From: Opitutaceae bacterium
GTDB taxonomy: Bacteria > Verrucomicrobiota > Verrucomicrobiia > Opitutales > Opitutaceae
Direction: 5' to 3'
Assembly: GCA_031254955.1 (NCBI GenBank)
Contig: JAIRTK010000491.1
Span: 1-13,596, forward strand
Length of the DNA stretch: 13,596 nucleotides
Shown here: positions 1 to 7,210 of the stretch, piece by piece
Layout: every line of letters starts with the position of its first letter
Numbering within the stretch: the first letter of the stretch is position 1
Made by a program: the position numbers and the translations under genes
The notes under the pieces: model-generated
Database searches by the model: none
What the model was told of the DNA's origin: nothing
The model's input: only the letters and a program-made list of their open reading frames with translations

Positions 1-94
1 ACCGCCGCCGTTTGCCAAGGAATGCCGCGGCGGTTGTCGGGCATCCCGCTTCGCTCGGAACGGCGAAACCGCCCCGCCCGATAGAATCTATTTC

Positions 95-110
95 TCATTG
101 GGAAAGGGGA
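95..110. repeat. Solo terminal-repeat end of the 149-bp REPIN-like family
   Basis: The 10 bases tcattgggaa at 95-104 are identical to the right terminal repeat of the full elements at 1975-2123, 12119-12267 and 12945-13110. The following aggggat also matches the outer flank of the left end of the 12119 and 12945 copies, read in reverse complement. No element body is visible to the left, so this is one isolated end. It stops next to the stop codon of the cardiolipin synthase gene (111-113). A short chance match cannot be excluded. Confidence 0.45.
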
Positions 111-1550
111 TCACAACAACGGCGCGAGCAAGCGGCACAAGTCCTCCAGCAAGCCGCTGAAAAACGGGAAACGGCGCGGACGTTCCTGCTTCAACTCGGT
201 GCTCGACGCCAGCAATGTCGCGACCCACGCGCCCATTTTCCACACATCGGCGCGCGAATACACAAACACGCCGATCTCGAAGTTCACCAGCAGGCTGCGC
301 AAGTCGAAATTCGCCGAGCCGACAAGCCCCACCCGCTCGTCCACGATGACCGCCTTGCTGTGCAACATGCCCGCTCCGTAGTGCATCACCCGCGCGCCCG
401 CGCCCCGCAACTCGCGCGTGTAAAACCGCCGCGCGTAATCGGCGATGGGATGATTCGAGCGCCCCGGCAGCACGAGCACCACCCTCACACCCGCGCGCGC
501 CTTCACCATCAACGAACGCCACAACACCTCGTCCGGGATGAAGTAGGGAGTGATGACAAAAATGCTCTCGCGCGCGTCCTGAATCATCGCGATCAACCCC
601 TCGTAAAGCGGATCGCCCTTCGCGTCCGGCCCCGACGCGACCACCTGCAACGCGCTGTCGCCCTCCACCCGCACCGGCTCGCCGGCCTCCGCCTCCTCGC
701 CGTGCAACGCCTCCAGCGGCTTCCCGCTCGCGAACGCCCAATCGGCCAGAAACACCTCGTTGATCAACACCGCCGCCGGCCCCGCGATCACCGCGCCGAA
801 ATCGCTCCAACGTTTCTTGTTGTAGAGCGGCCCCATGTATTCCTCGGCGAGATTGTGCCCGCCGATGATGGCCGTGTGCCAGTCAAACACCGCGATCTTG
901 CGATGATTGCGCAAGTTCGCCGAATGCCTCGGCACAAGCGAAAACACCGGCATGAACCGCTGCACCTCCCCGCCCGCGCGACGAATCGGTTCCACGAAGC
1001 CGCGACTCGAAAACACACAACCCACCGCATCGAGCAACAACCGCACCTTCACGCCCGCGCGCGCCCGCTCCGCGAGCAACTCCACCAACCGCCGCCCCGT
1101 GTCGTCCCGCCCGAGGATGAACGTGGTGATGTGGATCGAATGCCGCGCGCGACGGATGTGCTCCTCCAACAACGCAAACGCCTCCTCGCCCGTGGTGACG
1201 AGACGCAACGCGTTGCCGCCGACCGGCGGACTCGCGCCAAGTGCGTTGGTGGTGTTGATGACCTGCGACACCGACGGCGGCACGCGCACGCGCTCCAGCC
1301 CGCCATGCTTGAGCACGAGACGCGACTTGCGCGCCATCAAACGCCGCAGTTTCCGCCCGCCAAACACCAAGTAAAGCGGCACGCCGACATAAGGAATCAA
1401 CACGATCACAAGCAACCACGCCACGGTGTTGCCCGGCTGCTTTTTCTCGGCGAAAAGACGCGCGATGAGAAAAAGCGCGAACACAAAACCGCACACCGCC
1501 AGCACGTGGGGCGTCCATGGATGCGAAAAGAGCGAACGGAGAAATGCCAT
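111..1550 (-). CDS. cls: Cardiolipin synthase-type phospholipase D family protein
   Basis: Probable cardiolipin synthase, an inner-membrane enzyme that joins phospholipids by phosphatidyl transfer to make cardiolipin. The 479-residue protein has two N-terminal hydrophobic segments (about 15-33 and 43-63, PLDc_N-like) followed by two HKD motifs: HRKIAVFD (His216, Lys218, Asp223) and HSKAVIVD (His397, Lys399, Asp404). Each is followed by the usual Gly-Gly/Gly-Ser and Asn residues (IIGGHNL, VGSANFD). Length and the C-terminal APLL ending fit full-length Cls. I chose ATG at 1550 because GGAGG lies 12 bases upstream on the minus strand; an in-frame TTG at 1571 would add seven residues but has no ribosome site. 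The gene stands alone, divergent from a repeat-filled gap. Family assignment is firm; the product could also be another PLD-type phospholipid synthase. Confidence 0.9.
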   Translation of the reverse strand: MAFLRSLFSHPWTPHVLAVCGFVFALFLIARLFAEKKQPGNTVAWLLVIVLIPYVGVPLYLVFGGRKLRRLMARKSRLVLKHGGLERVRVPPSVSQVINTTNALGASPPVGGNALRLVTTGEEAFALLEEHIRRARHSIHITTFILGRDDTGRRLVELLAERARAGVKVRLLLDAVGCVFSSRGFVEPIRRAGGEVQRFMPVFSLVPRHSANLRNHRKIAVFDWHTAIIGGHNLAEEYMGPLYNKKRWSDFGAVIAGPAAVLINEVFLADWAFASGKPLEALHGEEAEAGEPVRVEGDSALQVVASGPDAKGDPLYEGLIAMIQDARESIFVITPYFIPDEVLWRSLMVKARAGVRVVLVLPGRSNHPIADYARRFYTRELRGAGARVMHYGAGMLHSKAVIVDERVGLVGSANFDLRSLLVNFEIGVFVYSRADVWKMGAWVATLLASSTELKQERPRRFPFFSGLLEDLCRLLAPLL

Positions 1551-1699
1551 GCGGACATCGAGCCTCCGCAAGCTTGGCCATTCGCATCACGTTGTGCAAG
1601 GCGCGTTAAAGCGACCGCATATTTCTGGCAAAAACTTTACCGCCGCGAGCGCCCACCCGTGCATCGGAACTCCAAGGACAGCACTCACCGCAACCCCCG

Positions 1700-1795
1700 C
1701 CCCGCCTCTTTCCGCAAACGCCGCCCCACCCCTTTCCGCAAACCCTGCCCCGCCTTTTTTCGCAAACCCCGCCCCACGCCTCTTAGGAAACGAAG
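1700..1795. repeat. 24-bp tandem repeat, four units
   Basis: Four consecutive 24-base units begin at 1700, 1724, 1748 and 1772. Each starts with ccccgcc or ccccac and contains a ttccgcaaac-like core; the last unit is the most diverged (ttaggaaac). The unit is a multiple of three, so frames stay open through it and give an artificial eight-residue peptide repeat. It lies in non-coding DNA upstream of cls. Confidence 0.8.
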
Positions 1796-1824
1796 CCCGC
1801 GTGACGCCAGCATCTTGTTCTTTA

Positions 1825-1863
1825 CCGATGTTACGCCCGCCGAAGGAGGCAGGGGATGCCTCT
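1825..1863. repeat. Degenerate copy of the 38-bp repeat
   Basis: A diverged relative of the repeats at 1893-1930 and 2124-2161. It keeps the order cgccc, ccgaagg, ggcaggg and gcctct, with substitutions and one extra base. It is the oldest-looking of the three. Confidence 0.55.
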
Positions 1864-1892
1864 TTCGTAAACGTTGCCGCCCGTCAGGAAGG

Positions 1893-1930
1893 CGGATATT
1901 GCGCCCTCCGAAGGTGGCAGGGAGGCCTCT
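1893..1930. repeat. 38-bp dispersed repeat, copy 1
   Basis: This block begins cggatattgcgccc and ends gggaggcctct. It matches 2124-2161 at 37 of 38 positions, the difference being ggtggcag versus ggtggtag. It is followed by a small hairpin, cctctcttcaagaaaagagg (1926-1945). Confidence 0.85.
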
Positions 1931-1974
1931 CTTCAAGAAAAGAGGACGACCCGCGACCTTCGATTTTATACCCA

Positions 1975-2123
1975 TTCCCAGTGAACAGGACCCTTTAGAA
2001 GCAGAGCCATGTAGGGGCTTCGCTTGCGAAGCCCGTTGCTGGAGCACGGCCTTTGCTGGCGCACGCTTATCAAGCCGGGCGTCGCAAGCGACGCCCCTAC
2101 AAAAGAGTCATTTTCATTGGGAA
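1975..2123. mobile_element. REPIN/MITE-like element, copy A (149 bp)
   Basis: The ends are imperfect terminal inverted repeats, ttcccagtgaa (1975-1985) and ttcattgggaa (2113-2123). Inside is a REP-like palindrome, gggcttcgcttgcgaagccc (about 2015-2034), then two 17-bp tandem units (2032-2048, 2049-2065), then an opposed palindrome, gggcgtcgcaagcgacgccc, near 2077-2096. Both palindromes are flanked outward by a gtagggg-type sequence. It has no coding capacity, so mobilisation would need an enzyme from elsewhere, such as a REP-associated tyrosine transposase (inferred). Length equals copy B exactly. Confidence 0.8.
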
Positions 2124-2161
2124 CGGATATTGCGCCCTCCGAAGGTGGTAGGGAGGCCTCT
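2124..2161. repeat. 38-bp dispersed repeat, copy 2
   Basis: Nearly identical (37/38) to 1893-1930. It begins at the base immediately after the right terminal repeat of REPIN-like copy A, so the element sits between two copies of this repeat. Confidence 0.85.
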
Positions 2162-2175
2162 CCGAGGCCTCCGCC

Positions 2176-2191
2176 GCGTCGCTTGCGACGC
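2176..2191. repeat. Lone REP-core palindrome
   Basis: The perfect palindrome gcgtcgcttgcgacgc equals the core of the second REP palindrome of the REPIN-like elements. It has no terminal repeats or 17-bp units around it. It could be a singlet REP or a decayed element. Confidence 0.6.
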
Positions 2192-2288
2192 CCACGCCAG
2201 CCAGACAAAGAGGCGAGTCTCCAAAACCTTCGCGAACGGCTCAAGCAACGCATCCGTTCCCTATCCGTCCGATTTTATCTATCCGCTT

Positions 2289-2443
2289 GAGCCTTTCTCG
2301 TTTACTCAGTCGCGTTCCTTGACCTGCCGTAACGCAGACTTCCAAGTCTGCTTGGCCTGGGCGGTGCTGAGCGACGACGAACAGGTTTGGAAACCTGCGT
2401 TACGTCAGGCCAAGACATGTGATAGATTAAACGAAAAAGGCTC
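2289..2443. mobile_element. Non-autonomous inverted-repeat (MITE-like) element, 155 bp
   Basis: The outer ends gagcctttctcgttta (2289-2304) and taaacgaaaaaggctc (2428-2443) are inverted repeats matching at 15 of 16 positions. A second inner pair, cctgccgtaacgcag (2322-2336) and ctgcgttacgtcagg (2395-2409), matches at 14 of 15. Small hairpins of the type cagacttccaagtctg and caggtttggaaacctg lie next to the inner pair. It has no coding capacity and is unrelated in sequence to the REPIN-like family. No target duplication is evident. Confidence 0.7.
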
Positions 2444-2676
2444 TGGAATCCCGCCTGCTCCACATGGCATCCGTCATGGCGAAAACCAAGTTTCCGAACG
2501 CGTCTATTATCCAAGCCTCGTTTTAATTTCTCCGGCTTTGATTCTCCGAAACTTGCCTCGTTTGTTTTGTGTTCTGCGACGGAGTCCGTTGCAGGGATTT
2601 TCAATGTCTCGGAGCTTGCTCCGGTGATTCTGGCTCCGGCATGGCTTTGCATTTATTGAAAATAGCGAGGAACCCG

Positions 2677-2699
2677 GAAAATAAACTGCCAGCCGGCAG
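2677..2699 (-). terminator. Rho-independent terminator of rsmE
   Basis: Read on the minus strand, the sequence forms the stem CTGCC-GGCT-GGCAG followed at once by TTTATTTTC. It starts about ten bases past the rsmE stop codon (2709-2711), the expected place for a simple intrinsic terminator. The stem is only five base pairs plus a wobble, so strength is probably moderate. Confidence 0.6.
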
Positions 2700-2708
2700 C
2701 CGGGCCGG

Positions 2709-3488
2709 TCAAGCCGCCGACAGTTCGTGCGCCAGCACGCTCAGGGCATAGGTGGCGGCGGTCTCGCAACGCAGGACCAGCGGGCCGAGCGTGACGGGCT
2801 TGATGCCGCACGCCAGGGCGACCGCCATCTCGTCCGGCGAGAAATCCCCCTCGGGGCCGATCAGCCAGAGCGCGCGGCGCGGAAGGCGTCCGCCGTTGGC
2901 GGCGCGGAAATCCGCCAGAATCGTCTTCAACGAACATGCGCCGGGATGCAGGCTGGCGATCAGCCGCAAATCATGGTCGGCCCGGCCCGCGCTCGCGCGC
3001 AGGAACGCGGTCGCATTTTGCAGCGGCTCGATTCCGGGCAGCCACGGATTGCCGCATTGCTTCGCGGCCTCAAGCGCGGCGACGCGCCATTTGTCGATTT
3101 TCCTGTCCTCGCGGTCGCCGTCGAGATGCACCTGCGTGCGTTCGCTTTCGAGCGGGACGATGCGGCGCGCGCCGATCTCAGTCGCCTTGCGCACGATGGC
3201 CTCCATCGCCTGCCCCTTGGGCAGCGCCTGCGCCAGCGTGATCTCGAACGGCAGCGGCGCGGCCTGGCGCACGGCCCGCACGCGAAGCACGGCGGCGTTT
3301 TTCGAGGCGTTGACCAGTTCGCAATCCCACTCGCGTCCGCGTCCGTCAAACGCCACCACCCGCGCGCCGGCACGGGCGCGGTTGACGGCGACAAGATGAT
3401 GCGACTCTTCCGGCGACAGGCGCAGTTCGGCGGCGGAAGCAGCGTCGGCGTTTTCAGGCGGCGGGCAATGGACACGAAAATCGGGCAT
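2709..3488 (-). CDS. rsmE: 16S rRNA (uracil1498-N3)-methyltransferase RsmE
   Basis: SPOUT-family methyltransferase that uses S-adenosylmethionine to methylate N3 of U1498 in 16S rRNA of the small ribosomal subunit. The 259-residue product has an N-terminal PUA-like region (about 1-75, including ESHHLVAVNRARAG) and a C-terminal trefoil-knot domain. Diagnostic motifs are QALPKGQAMEAIVRKATEIG (88-107), WLIGPEGDFSPDE (208-220) and LGPLVLRCETAATYAL (234-249), where the family usually has LG-ILR-ETA. Length fits the family (about 240-260). I chose ATG at 3488; the open frame reaches 3830, but that extension has no conserved content. No Shine-Dalgarno sequence is visible at this start. The gene is monocistronic, with a terminator just downstream. 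Confidence 0.93.
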   Translation of the reverse strand: MPDFRVHCPPPENADAASAAELRLSPEESHHLVAVNRARAGARVVAFDGRGREWDCELVNASKNAAVLRVRAVRQAAPLPFEITLAQALPKGQAMEAIVRKATEIGARRIVPLESERTQVHLDGDREDRKIDKWRVAALEAAKQCGNPWLPGIEPLQNATAFLRASAGRADHDLRLIASLHPGACSLKTILADFRAANGGRLPRRALWLIGPEGDFSPDEMAVALACGIKPVTLGPLVLRCETAATYALSVLAHELSAA

Positions 3489-3820
3489 GGCGCGGAACGG
3501 GCACGATGGGTTGGCAGGACCAAGTGAAACGCGTGTCGCGCCAAGGTGTCGAGGGCCGAAAACAACAAGGACGCCGGCGAAAACCGACGCCCTTGCCGAC
3601 TTTAAGACTACAAACGAATAACTGAATGAATTCCTGACGCCGCGAGAGGCGCTCGGCATCGAAGCACTGTTCAAATATGAGCGCGCTGGCCGGCGGCGGA
3701 TTCGCCCCACCACCACCAGCACCCACCGCGTTTTTCGGGCGAATGCGCGGCGCGGCGCCGTAATTTGGATCGCCCGCATCGCTGCTTCGCGCAAAATCCC
3801 GTCCGCACTGGCGTCTTCCC
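3489..3820. other. Intergenic region between divergent rsmE and hydrolase genes
   Basis: This 332-base gap should hold promoters for both flanking genes. No convincing -35/-10 pair is visible on either strand. The only clear structure is a terminator-like hairpin on the minus strand (3558-3594). Frames crossing the gap are extensions or shadows of the neighbours. Confidence 0.5.
3558..3594 (-). terminator. Terminator-like hairpin with no assigned gene
   Basis: On the minus strand the arms AAGGGCGTCGGT and GCCGGCGTCCTT pair over 12 positions, three of them G-U wobbles, around a TTTC loop. GTTGTTTTC follows. On the plus strand the wobble positions become A-C mismatches, so the structure is specific to minus-strand RNA. 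It lies upstream of the chosen rsmE start with no recognisable minus-strand gene before it. It may end a short transcript, or attenuate a long rsmE leader. Confidence 0.4.
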
Positions 3821-4615
3821 ATGCGCGCACTTTGCCCGCTCATCCTCCTGCCCACGCTTGCCATTTCATGGCAAGGCTGTGTTTCGCGACCACCGCGTCC
3901 GGTCGCGCCGCCTGCGCTCGCGGCATCGGCATCTTCGTCCGGGGGCGCGGCCCGCTTGACGCCGGATGTCGTCGTTGTGCTCCACGGCCTCGGCCGCACG
4001 CGCGTGTCGATGAATCGTGTGGCATCCGTGCTTCGGCGCGGGGGCTACCGCGTGGTCAACGTGTCCTACCCTTCGCGCACGCTGCCGCTGGAACAGCTCG
4101 CGAATGAATGGCTGCCCGCGACGCTGCGGGAACACGGCGCGGACCGCGCGCCGCGCCTGCATTTTGTCACCCACTCGATGGGCGGCATCGTCGTGCGCCT
4201 CTGGCTGCGCGACCGGCCCGCGCCGGCCAACCTTGGCCGCATCGTGATGATCGCGCCGCCCAATCATGGCAGCGAGGTGGTCGACCGGCTGCGCGGCAAT
4301 CCTCTTTTCAGCCTGTTCACCGGCGTCAACGGCGCCCGGCTCGGCACGGGGGCGGACTCGCTGCCCGCGCAACTCGGCGCCTGGCCGGCGGCGGCGGAGG
4401 TCGGCGTCATCGCGGGCAACCGCTCGCTCAATCCTGTATTCTCATGCTGGATACAGGGTCCCGATGACGGAAAGGTCGGCGTTGCCGGCGCGCGGCTCGA
4501 CGGCATGAGCGATTTCATCGAGTTTCCCTGCTCGCACACCTGGCTGTCATGGCGCCGTCCGGTGCTTGCCCAGGTGGAGGCGTTCCTGCGCGACGGCGAA
4601 TTTGGGCATCTGTGA
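3821..4615 (+). CDS. Alpha/beta-fold hydrolase (lipase/esterase-like), probable lipoprotein
   Basis: The predicted 264-residue serine hydrolase has a hydrophobic N-terminus ending at Cys20 (SWQGC), which suggests export and lipid attachment; Trp at -3 makes the lipobox atypical. After a Pro/Ala/Ser-rich linker (about 22-45), the hydrolase domain shows HGLGRT (55-60, oxyanion-hole region), THSMGG (117-122, nucleophile Ser119), IAPPNHGSEVVD (144-155), DDGKV (215-219, likely acidic residue) and CSHTWL (237-242, catalytic His239). The pattern resembles PGAP1-like/triacylglycerol-lipase-type proteins; the substrate is unknown. The ATG at 3821 lacks a clear ribosome site. It lies 144 bases upstream of the porin gene, and nothing ties it to phosphate uptake beyond position. 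Confidence 0.82.
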   Translation: MRALCPLILLPTLAISWQGCVSRPPRPVAPPALAASASSSGGAARLTPDVVVVLHGLGRTRVSMNRVASVLRRGGYRVVNVSYPSRTLPLEQLANEWLPATLREHGADRAPRLHFVTHSMGGIVVRLWLRDRPAPANLGRIVMIAPPNHGSEVVDRLRGNPLFSLFTGVNGARLGTGADSLPAQLGAWPAAAEVGVIAGNRSLNPVFSCWIQGPDDGKVGVAGARLDGMSDFIEFPCSHTWLSWRRPVLAQVEAFLRDGEFGHL

Positions 4616-4705
4616 CGCCGCCCAGGCGGACACCCGCGTCCGAATTCCGGCGAGTTCACGCATTCGTAACACTCCCGCCACGATTCCGCCACACGCGGAG
4701 CGCAA

Positions 4706-4758
4706 GGTCTTGGTGCGCCCGGCGCGTTTGCCGGTCGCGCTCATCACACACCAAGACC
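4706..4758 (+). promoter_or_regulatory. Leader hairpin ending one base before the porin start codon
   Basis: A perfect 10-bp inverted repeat, ggtcttggtg (4706-4715) and caccaagacc (4749-4758), encloses a second stem formed by ccggc and gccgg (about 4719-4736). The right arm ends one base before the porin ATG at 4760. No Shine-Dalgarno sequence is visible there, so the folded RNA would cover the whole initiation region. Regulation of porin translation is inferred, not shown. Confidence 0.5.
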
Positions 4759-4759
4759 C

Positions 4760-6094
4760 ATGTCCTCCACCAGACTCCTCAAAAAACGATTCGCGCTCCT
4801 CTCGCTGGGCGCGCTCGCACTCGGCGCCGCGTTCACCGCGCCCGCCGTCCGCGCCCAGGATAGCGGCGCGCTCCTGAACGCCCTCGTCCGCAAAGGCGTC
4901 CTCTCCGACCAGGAGGCCGAAGACATCCGCGCCGAGCTTGCCTCCGAGAGCCACGAGGCCGTCACCACGACCATCTCGGGCGGCAAAAGCACCAAGGCCG
5001 TCTCGATCACCGGACGCCTTCAGGCCCAGTATGCGGGTCTCGGCACCGACCCCGACTCCGGCAACGGCCCGCCCTCGGCGAACCACTTTTTCCTGCGCCG
5101 CGTTTATTTTGGCGTAAAAGCCACGCTCAACGCGAACTGGTCCGCCGACCTCAACTACGACTTCGCCGGCAAATCCTTTGACAAAGCCTATATCCGCTGG
5201 GCCGGAAACATCAGCGACCTGCCCTTCCAGTTCGACATCGGCTACCGCAAGGTGAACTTCGGCCACGAGGAATACACCTCCTCCGGCAGCCTGAAAGCCA
5301 TCGAGCGCTCCGGCGCCACCCGCTATTTCGCGGAGGACAACAACGGACGCCGCCTCGGCGCGGCCAGCTACCGCATCGGCCTCTTCGCCGACTACAACCC
5401 CGCCGCCTTTTCCGGCAAGACCACCGGCTTCTTCGCCGGGCTGGCGATCACCAATCCCGAGCGCAACGCCGACGCGACCTTCGTGGCCGACACCACCAGC
5501 CCCGCCACCGTCGGCAAAAGCAACACCCCCGCCTACTGGGCCAACGCCGGCTACAGCGGCAAACTCGGCGCCGTCGCCTGCCTCGCCGGCGTGGCCGGCG
5601 CGTGGCTCCCGGACCAAGGCGGCCTGGGCAATGCCAACATCGGGCGCGGCGACGACATCACCCAAGGCGCGGCGTTTCTCAATCTCACCTGCGGACGCCT
5701 GCAAGTCGCCACCGAATTTCTCTATGCCGAGGTCGGCGGCACGGCCCCCGACGGCGCCAAGGCCAATTCCTATGTCAAAGGTTTCTGGATACAGCCCTCC
5801 TGCATGTTGACCGAAAAATGCGAACTCGTCGGACGCTATAGCTACACCGACACCGACGGACGCGGCATCCGCGTCTCCGACGGCATCCGCTCCTCCAACA
5901 CCCTCGGCTCCGCCGCCACCACCAACTACCTCAACGAATACTACCTCGGCATTAATTACTACCTTCTCGGCAACGACCTGAAGCTCCAGCTCGGCTACGT
6001 CGGCGGCGGGACCGCGGGCGGACGCGCCGCCGGCGGCGCCGCCAATCAGGAAAGCGTCAGCGGCCTCCGTTCGCAACTGCAAGTAAACTTCTGA
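4760..6094 (+). CDS. OprO/OprP-family phosphate-selective outer-membrane porin
   Basis: The 444-residue porin probably lets phosphate or polyphosphate cross the outer membrane. Residues 1-32 form a Sec signal peptide (KKR, a hydrophobic stretch, cleavage after AVRA). A short helical segment follows (about 34-68, ALLNALVRKGVLSDQEAEDI), as is common before the barrel in this family. The barrel region contains FFLRRVYFGVKATLNANWSA, the aromatic-rich YDFAGKSFDKAYIRW and FDIGYRKVNFGHEEYTSS. The chain ends SQLQVNF, the C-terminal Phe expected for outer-membrane insertion. It is the first gene of a co-directional block leading to pstSCAB-phoU, which supports phosphate as the substrate. No convincing Pho box is visible upstream. 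Exact specificity (OprO or OprP) cannot be assigned. Confidence 0.9.
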   Translation: MSSTRLLKKRFALLSLGALALGAAFTAPAVRAQDSGALLNALVRKGVLSDQEAEDIRAELASESHEAVTTTISGGKSTKAVSITGRLQAQYAGLGTDPDSGNGPPSANHFFLRRVYFGVKATLNANWSADLNYDFAGKSFDKAYIRWAGNISDLPFQFDIGYRKVNFGHEEYTSSGSLKAIERSGATRYFAEDNNGRRLGAASYRIGLFADYNPAAFSGKTTGFFAGLAITNPERNADATFVADTTSPATVGKSNTPAYWANAGYSGKLGAVACLAGVAGAWLPDQGGLGNANIGRGDDITQGAAFLNLTCGRLQVATEFLYAEVGGTAPDGAKANSYVKGFWIQPSCMLTEKCELVGRYSYTDTDGRGIRVSDGIRSSNTLGSAATTNYLNEYYLGINYYLLGNDLKLQLGYVGGGTAGGRAAGGAANQESVSGLRSQLQVNF

Positions 6095-6100
6095 AGCCAC

Positions 6101-6304
6101 GCCTCCCCTGCCCTCCCCCTGCCCTCCTTCTTTCCTCTTTCCTCTTTCTCTTTCCTCTTCCCGCTTCCCTCTTCCCTCTTCCTTCTCCCTTCAAAAAAAC
6201 GTCCGCCGAGACGGAAGAGAAAGGGAAAAGAGAAAGAGGAAAGAGGAAAGAAGAAAGAAAAGGGGGAGGAGAAAAGAGGAAAGGAAAAGAGGGCGAAAAG
6301 GAGG
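6101..6304 (+). repeat. Pyrimidine tract then purine tract, perfect 27-bp inverted repeat (porin-pstS gap)
   Basis: A nearly pure C/T run (about 6101-6192) is followed by a nearly pure G/A run (about 6214-6304). The arms 6127-6153 and 6227-6253 are exact reverse complements over 27 bases, with looser pairing outside. The transcript could form a very long hairpin, and the DNA could adopt a triplex form. It starts seven bases after the porin stop. The remaining leader to pstS (6305-6371) is A-rich and then C-rich, with no ribosome site or firm promoter. Confidence 0.85.
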
Positions 6305-6371
6305 CGTATCATAAAAACAAATACAAATTTTTCCCGTTCCGAAATCTCCCATTCCCAAACCCATCCCAACC

Positions 6372-7181
6372 ATGAAAAAACTGATCGTCATCACCGCCGC
6401 CGCGCTCGCCTTCACCGGCCTTGCCCGCGCCGACAAACTCGTCATCAAAGGCTCCGACACGCTCGGCGCCAAGCTCGTGCCCATGCTGGCCGAGGAATAC
6501 AAGGCCGCCCATCCCGGCGCCTCGTTTGAAATCGCCGCCGAAGGCTCCACCACCGGCATCACCGCCATCATCGACGGCACCGCGCAGATCGGCATGTCCT
6601 CGCGCCGCGCCAAGGCCACCGAGCTTTCCGCCGGCAAGGCCAAGGGCGTCACGCTCAAGCCCATCATCGTCGCCTACGACGGCATCGGCGTCATCATCAA
6701 CGCCGCCAACCCCGTCGCCGGCCTGACCCGTCGCCAGATCGAGCAAATCTTCACCGGCGACATCACCGACTGGTCCGCCGTGGGCGGCAATCCGGGGAAA
6801 ATCTCCATCTACACCCGCAACACCTCGTCCGGCACCTACGCCGACTTCAAGGAACTCGCCATGAGCAAACGCGACTACGCCGGCTCCTCGCAAAAGATGG
6901 CGGGCAACGAGCAGATCGCCTCCGAGGTCGCCCGCAATCCCAACGGCATCGGCTACGTCGGCCTCGCCTACCTCGACGTCCCCGGCATCAAGGTCGCGGC
7001 CATCGACGGCGCGACCCCGAGCAAGGAATCCGTCCTCGCGAAACAGTATCCCTACGCCCGCCCGACCTTCTACTACACCAACGGCGACCCCGTCGGCGAG
7101 GCCGCGAAATTCGTCGAGTTCACCCTCAGCGACGCCGGCCAGCGCATCGCCGAGAAAGTGGGTTTCGTCGGCGTGCGGTAA
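6372..7181 (+). CDS. pstS: Periplasmic phosphate-binding protein PstS
   Basis: Substrate-binding component of the high-affinity PstSCAB phosphate ABC transporter. The 269-residue protein starts with a 20-residue signal peptide (MKKLIVITAAALAFTGLARA, cleavage before DK). The mature part begins with LVIKGSDTLG, typical of PBP-like type II phosphate-binding proteins. Phosphate-contact regions are seen in GSDT (27-30), EGSTTG (57-62), SSR (76-78) and RNTSSGTY (149-156). LTRRQIEQIFTGDITDW (118-134) and NPNGIGYVGLAYL are also characteristic. Length is on the short side but complete. It is the first pst gene, 277 bases after the porin; the gap is the polypyrimidine/polypurine inverted repeat. Confidence 0.95.
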   Translation: MKKLIVITAAALAFTGLARADKLVIKGSDTLGAKLVPMLAEEYKAAHPGASFEIAAEGSTTGITAIIDGTAQIGMSSRRAKATELSAGKAKGVTLKPIIVAYDGIGVIINAANPVAGLTRRQIEQIFTGDITDWSAVGGNPGKISIYTRNTSSGTYADFKELAMSKRDYAGSSQKMAGNEQIASEVARNPNGIGYVGLAYLDVPGIKVAAIDGATPSKESVLAKQYPYARPTFYYTNGDPVGEAAKFVEFTLSDAGQRIAEKVGFVGVR

Positions 7182-7210
7182 ACCGCCGCGCAGCATTCCA
7201 CCGCCTCTCA

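Larger units (their letters stand above)
1551..2676. other. Gene-free stretch filled with repeats
   Basis: No credible gene lies here. Open frames cross it on both strands but are arginine/proline-rich, run through repeats and resemble no family. It contains a 24-bp tandem array (1700-1795), three related 38-bp repeats, one REPIN-like element (1975-2123), a lone REP core (2176-2191), an inverted-repeat element (2289-2443) and a small palindrome, ggagcttgctcc (2611-2622). The rest (about 2192-2288 and 2444-2676) shows nothing I can name. The cls promoter should lie near 1570-1660 on the minus strand, but I see no clear -35/-10 pair. Confidence 0.6.

Noticed and set aside
12..2627. 871-codon open frame on the plus strand
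   Set aside because: It is antisense to cls, which has full catalytic motifs, then runs through tandem and dispersed repeats. The product is arginine/histidine/proline-rich with no domain.
3489..3830. N-terminal extension of rsmE
   Set aside because: The frame is open but adds over 110 residues with no conserved content, passes through a terminator-like hairpin, and the family starts near the chosen ATG.
4655..4690. Pho box upstream of the porin (gttcacgcattcgtaacac and 11-bp spaced ccgccac repeats)
   Set aside because: Spacing is suggestive, but the match to known PhoB half-sites is poor and the repeats are GC-rich enough to occur by chance.
4547..6100. 517-codon open frame on the minus strand
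   Set aside because: It is the antisense shadow of the porin gene; the glycine/alanine/valine-rich product reflects GC-rich codon use.
6127..6253. Inverted repeat after the porin as a classical terminator
   Set aside because: The stem is A/G and C/T based with a 73-base loop and no T-run after it; intrinsic termination is not supported.
6305..6330. Pho box or promoter in the A-rich leader of pstS (tatcataaaaacaaataca)
   Set aside because: It resembles a degenerate Pho box only loosely, lacks a clear second half-site and a paired -10; not enough to annotate.
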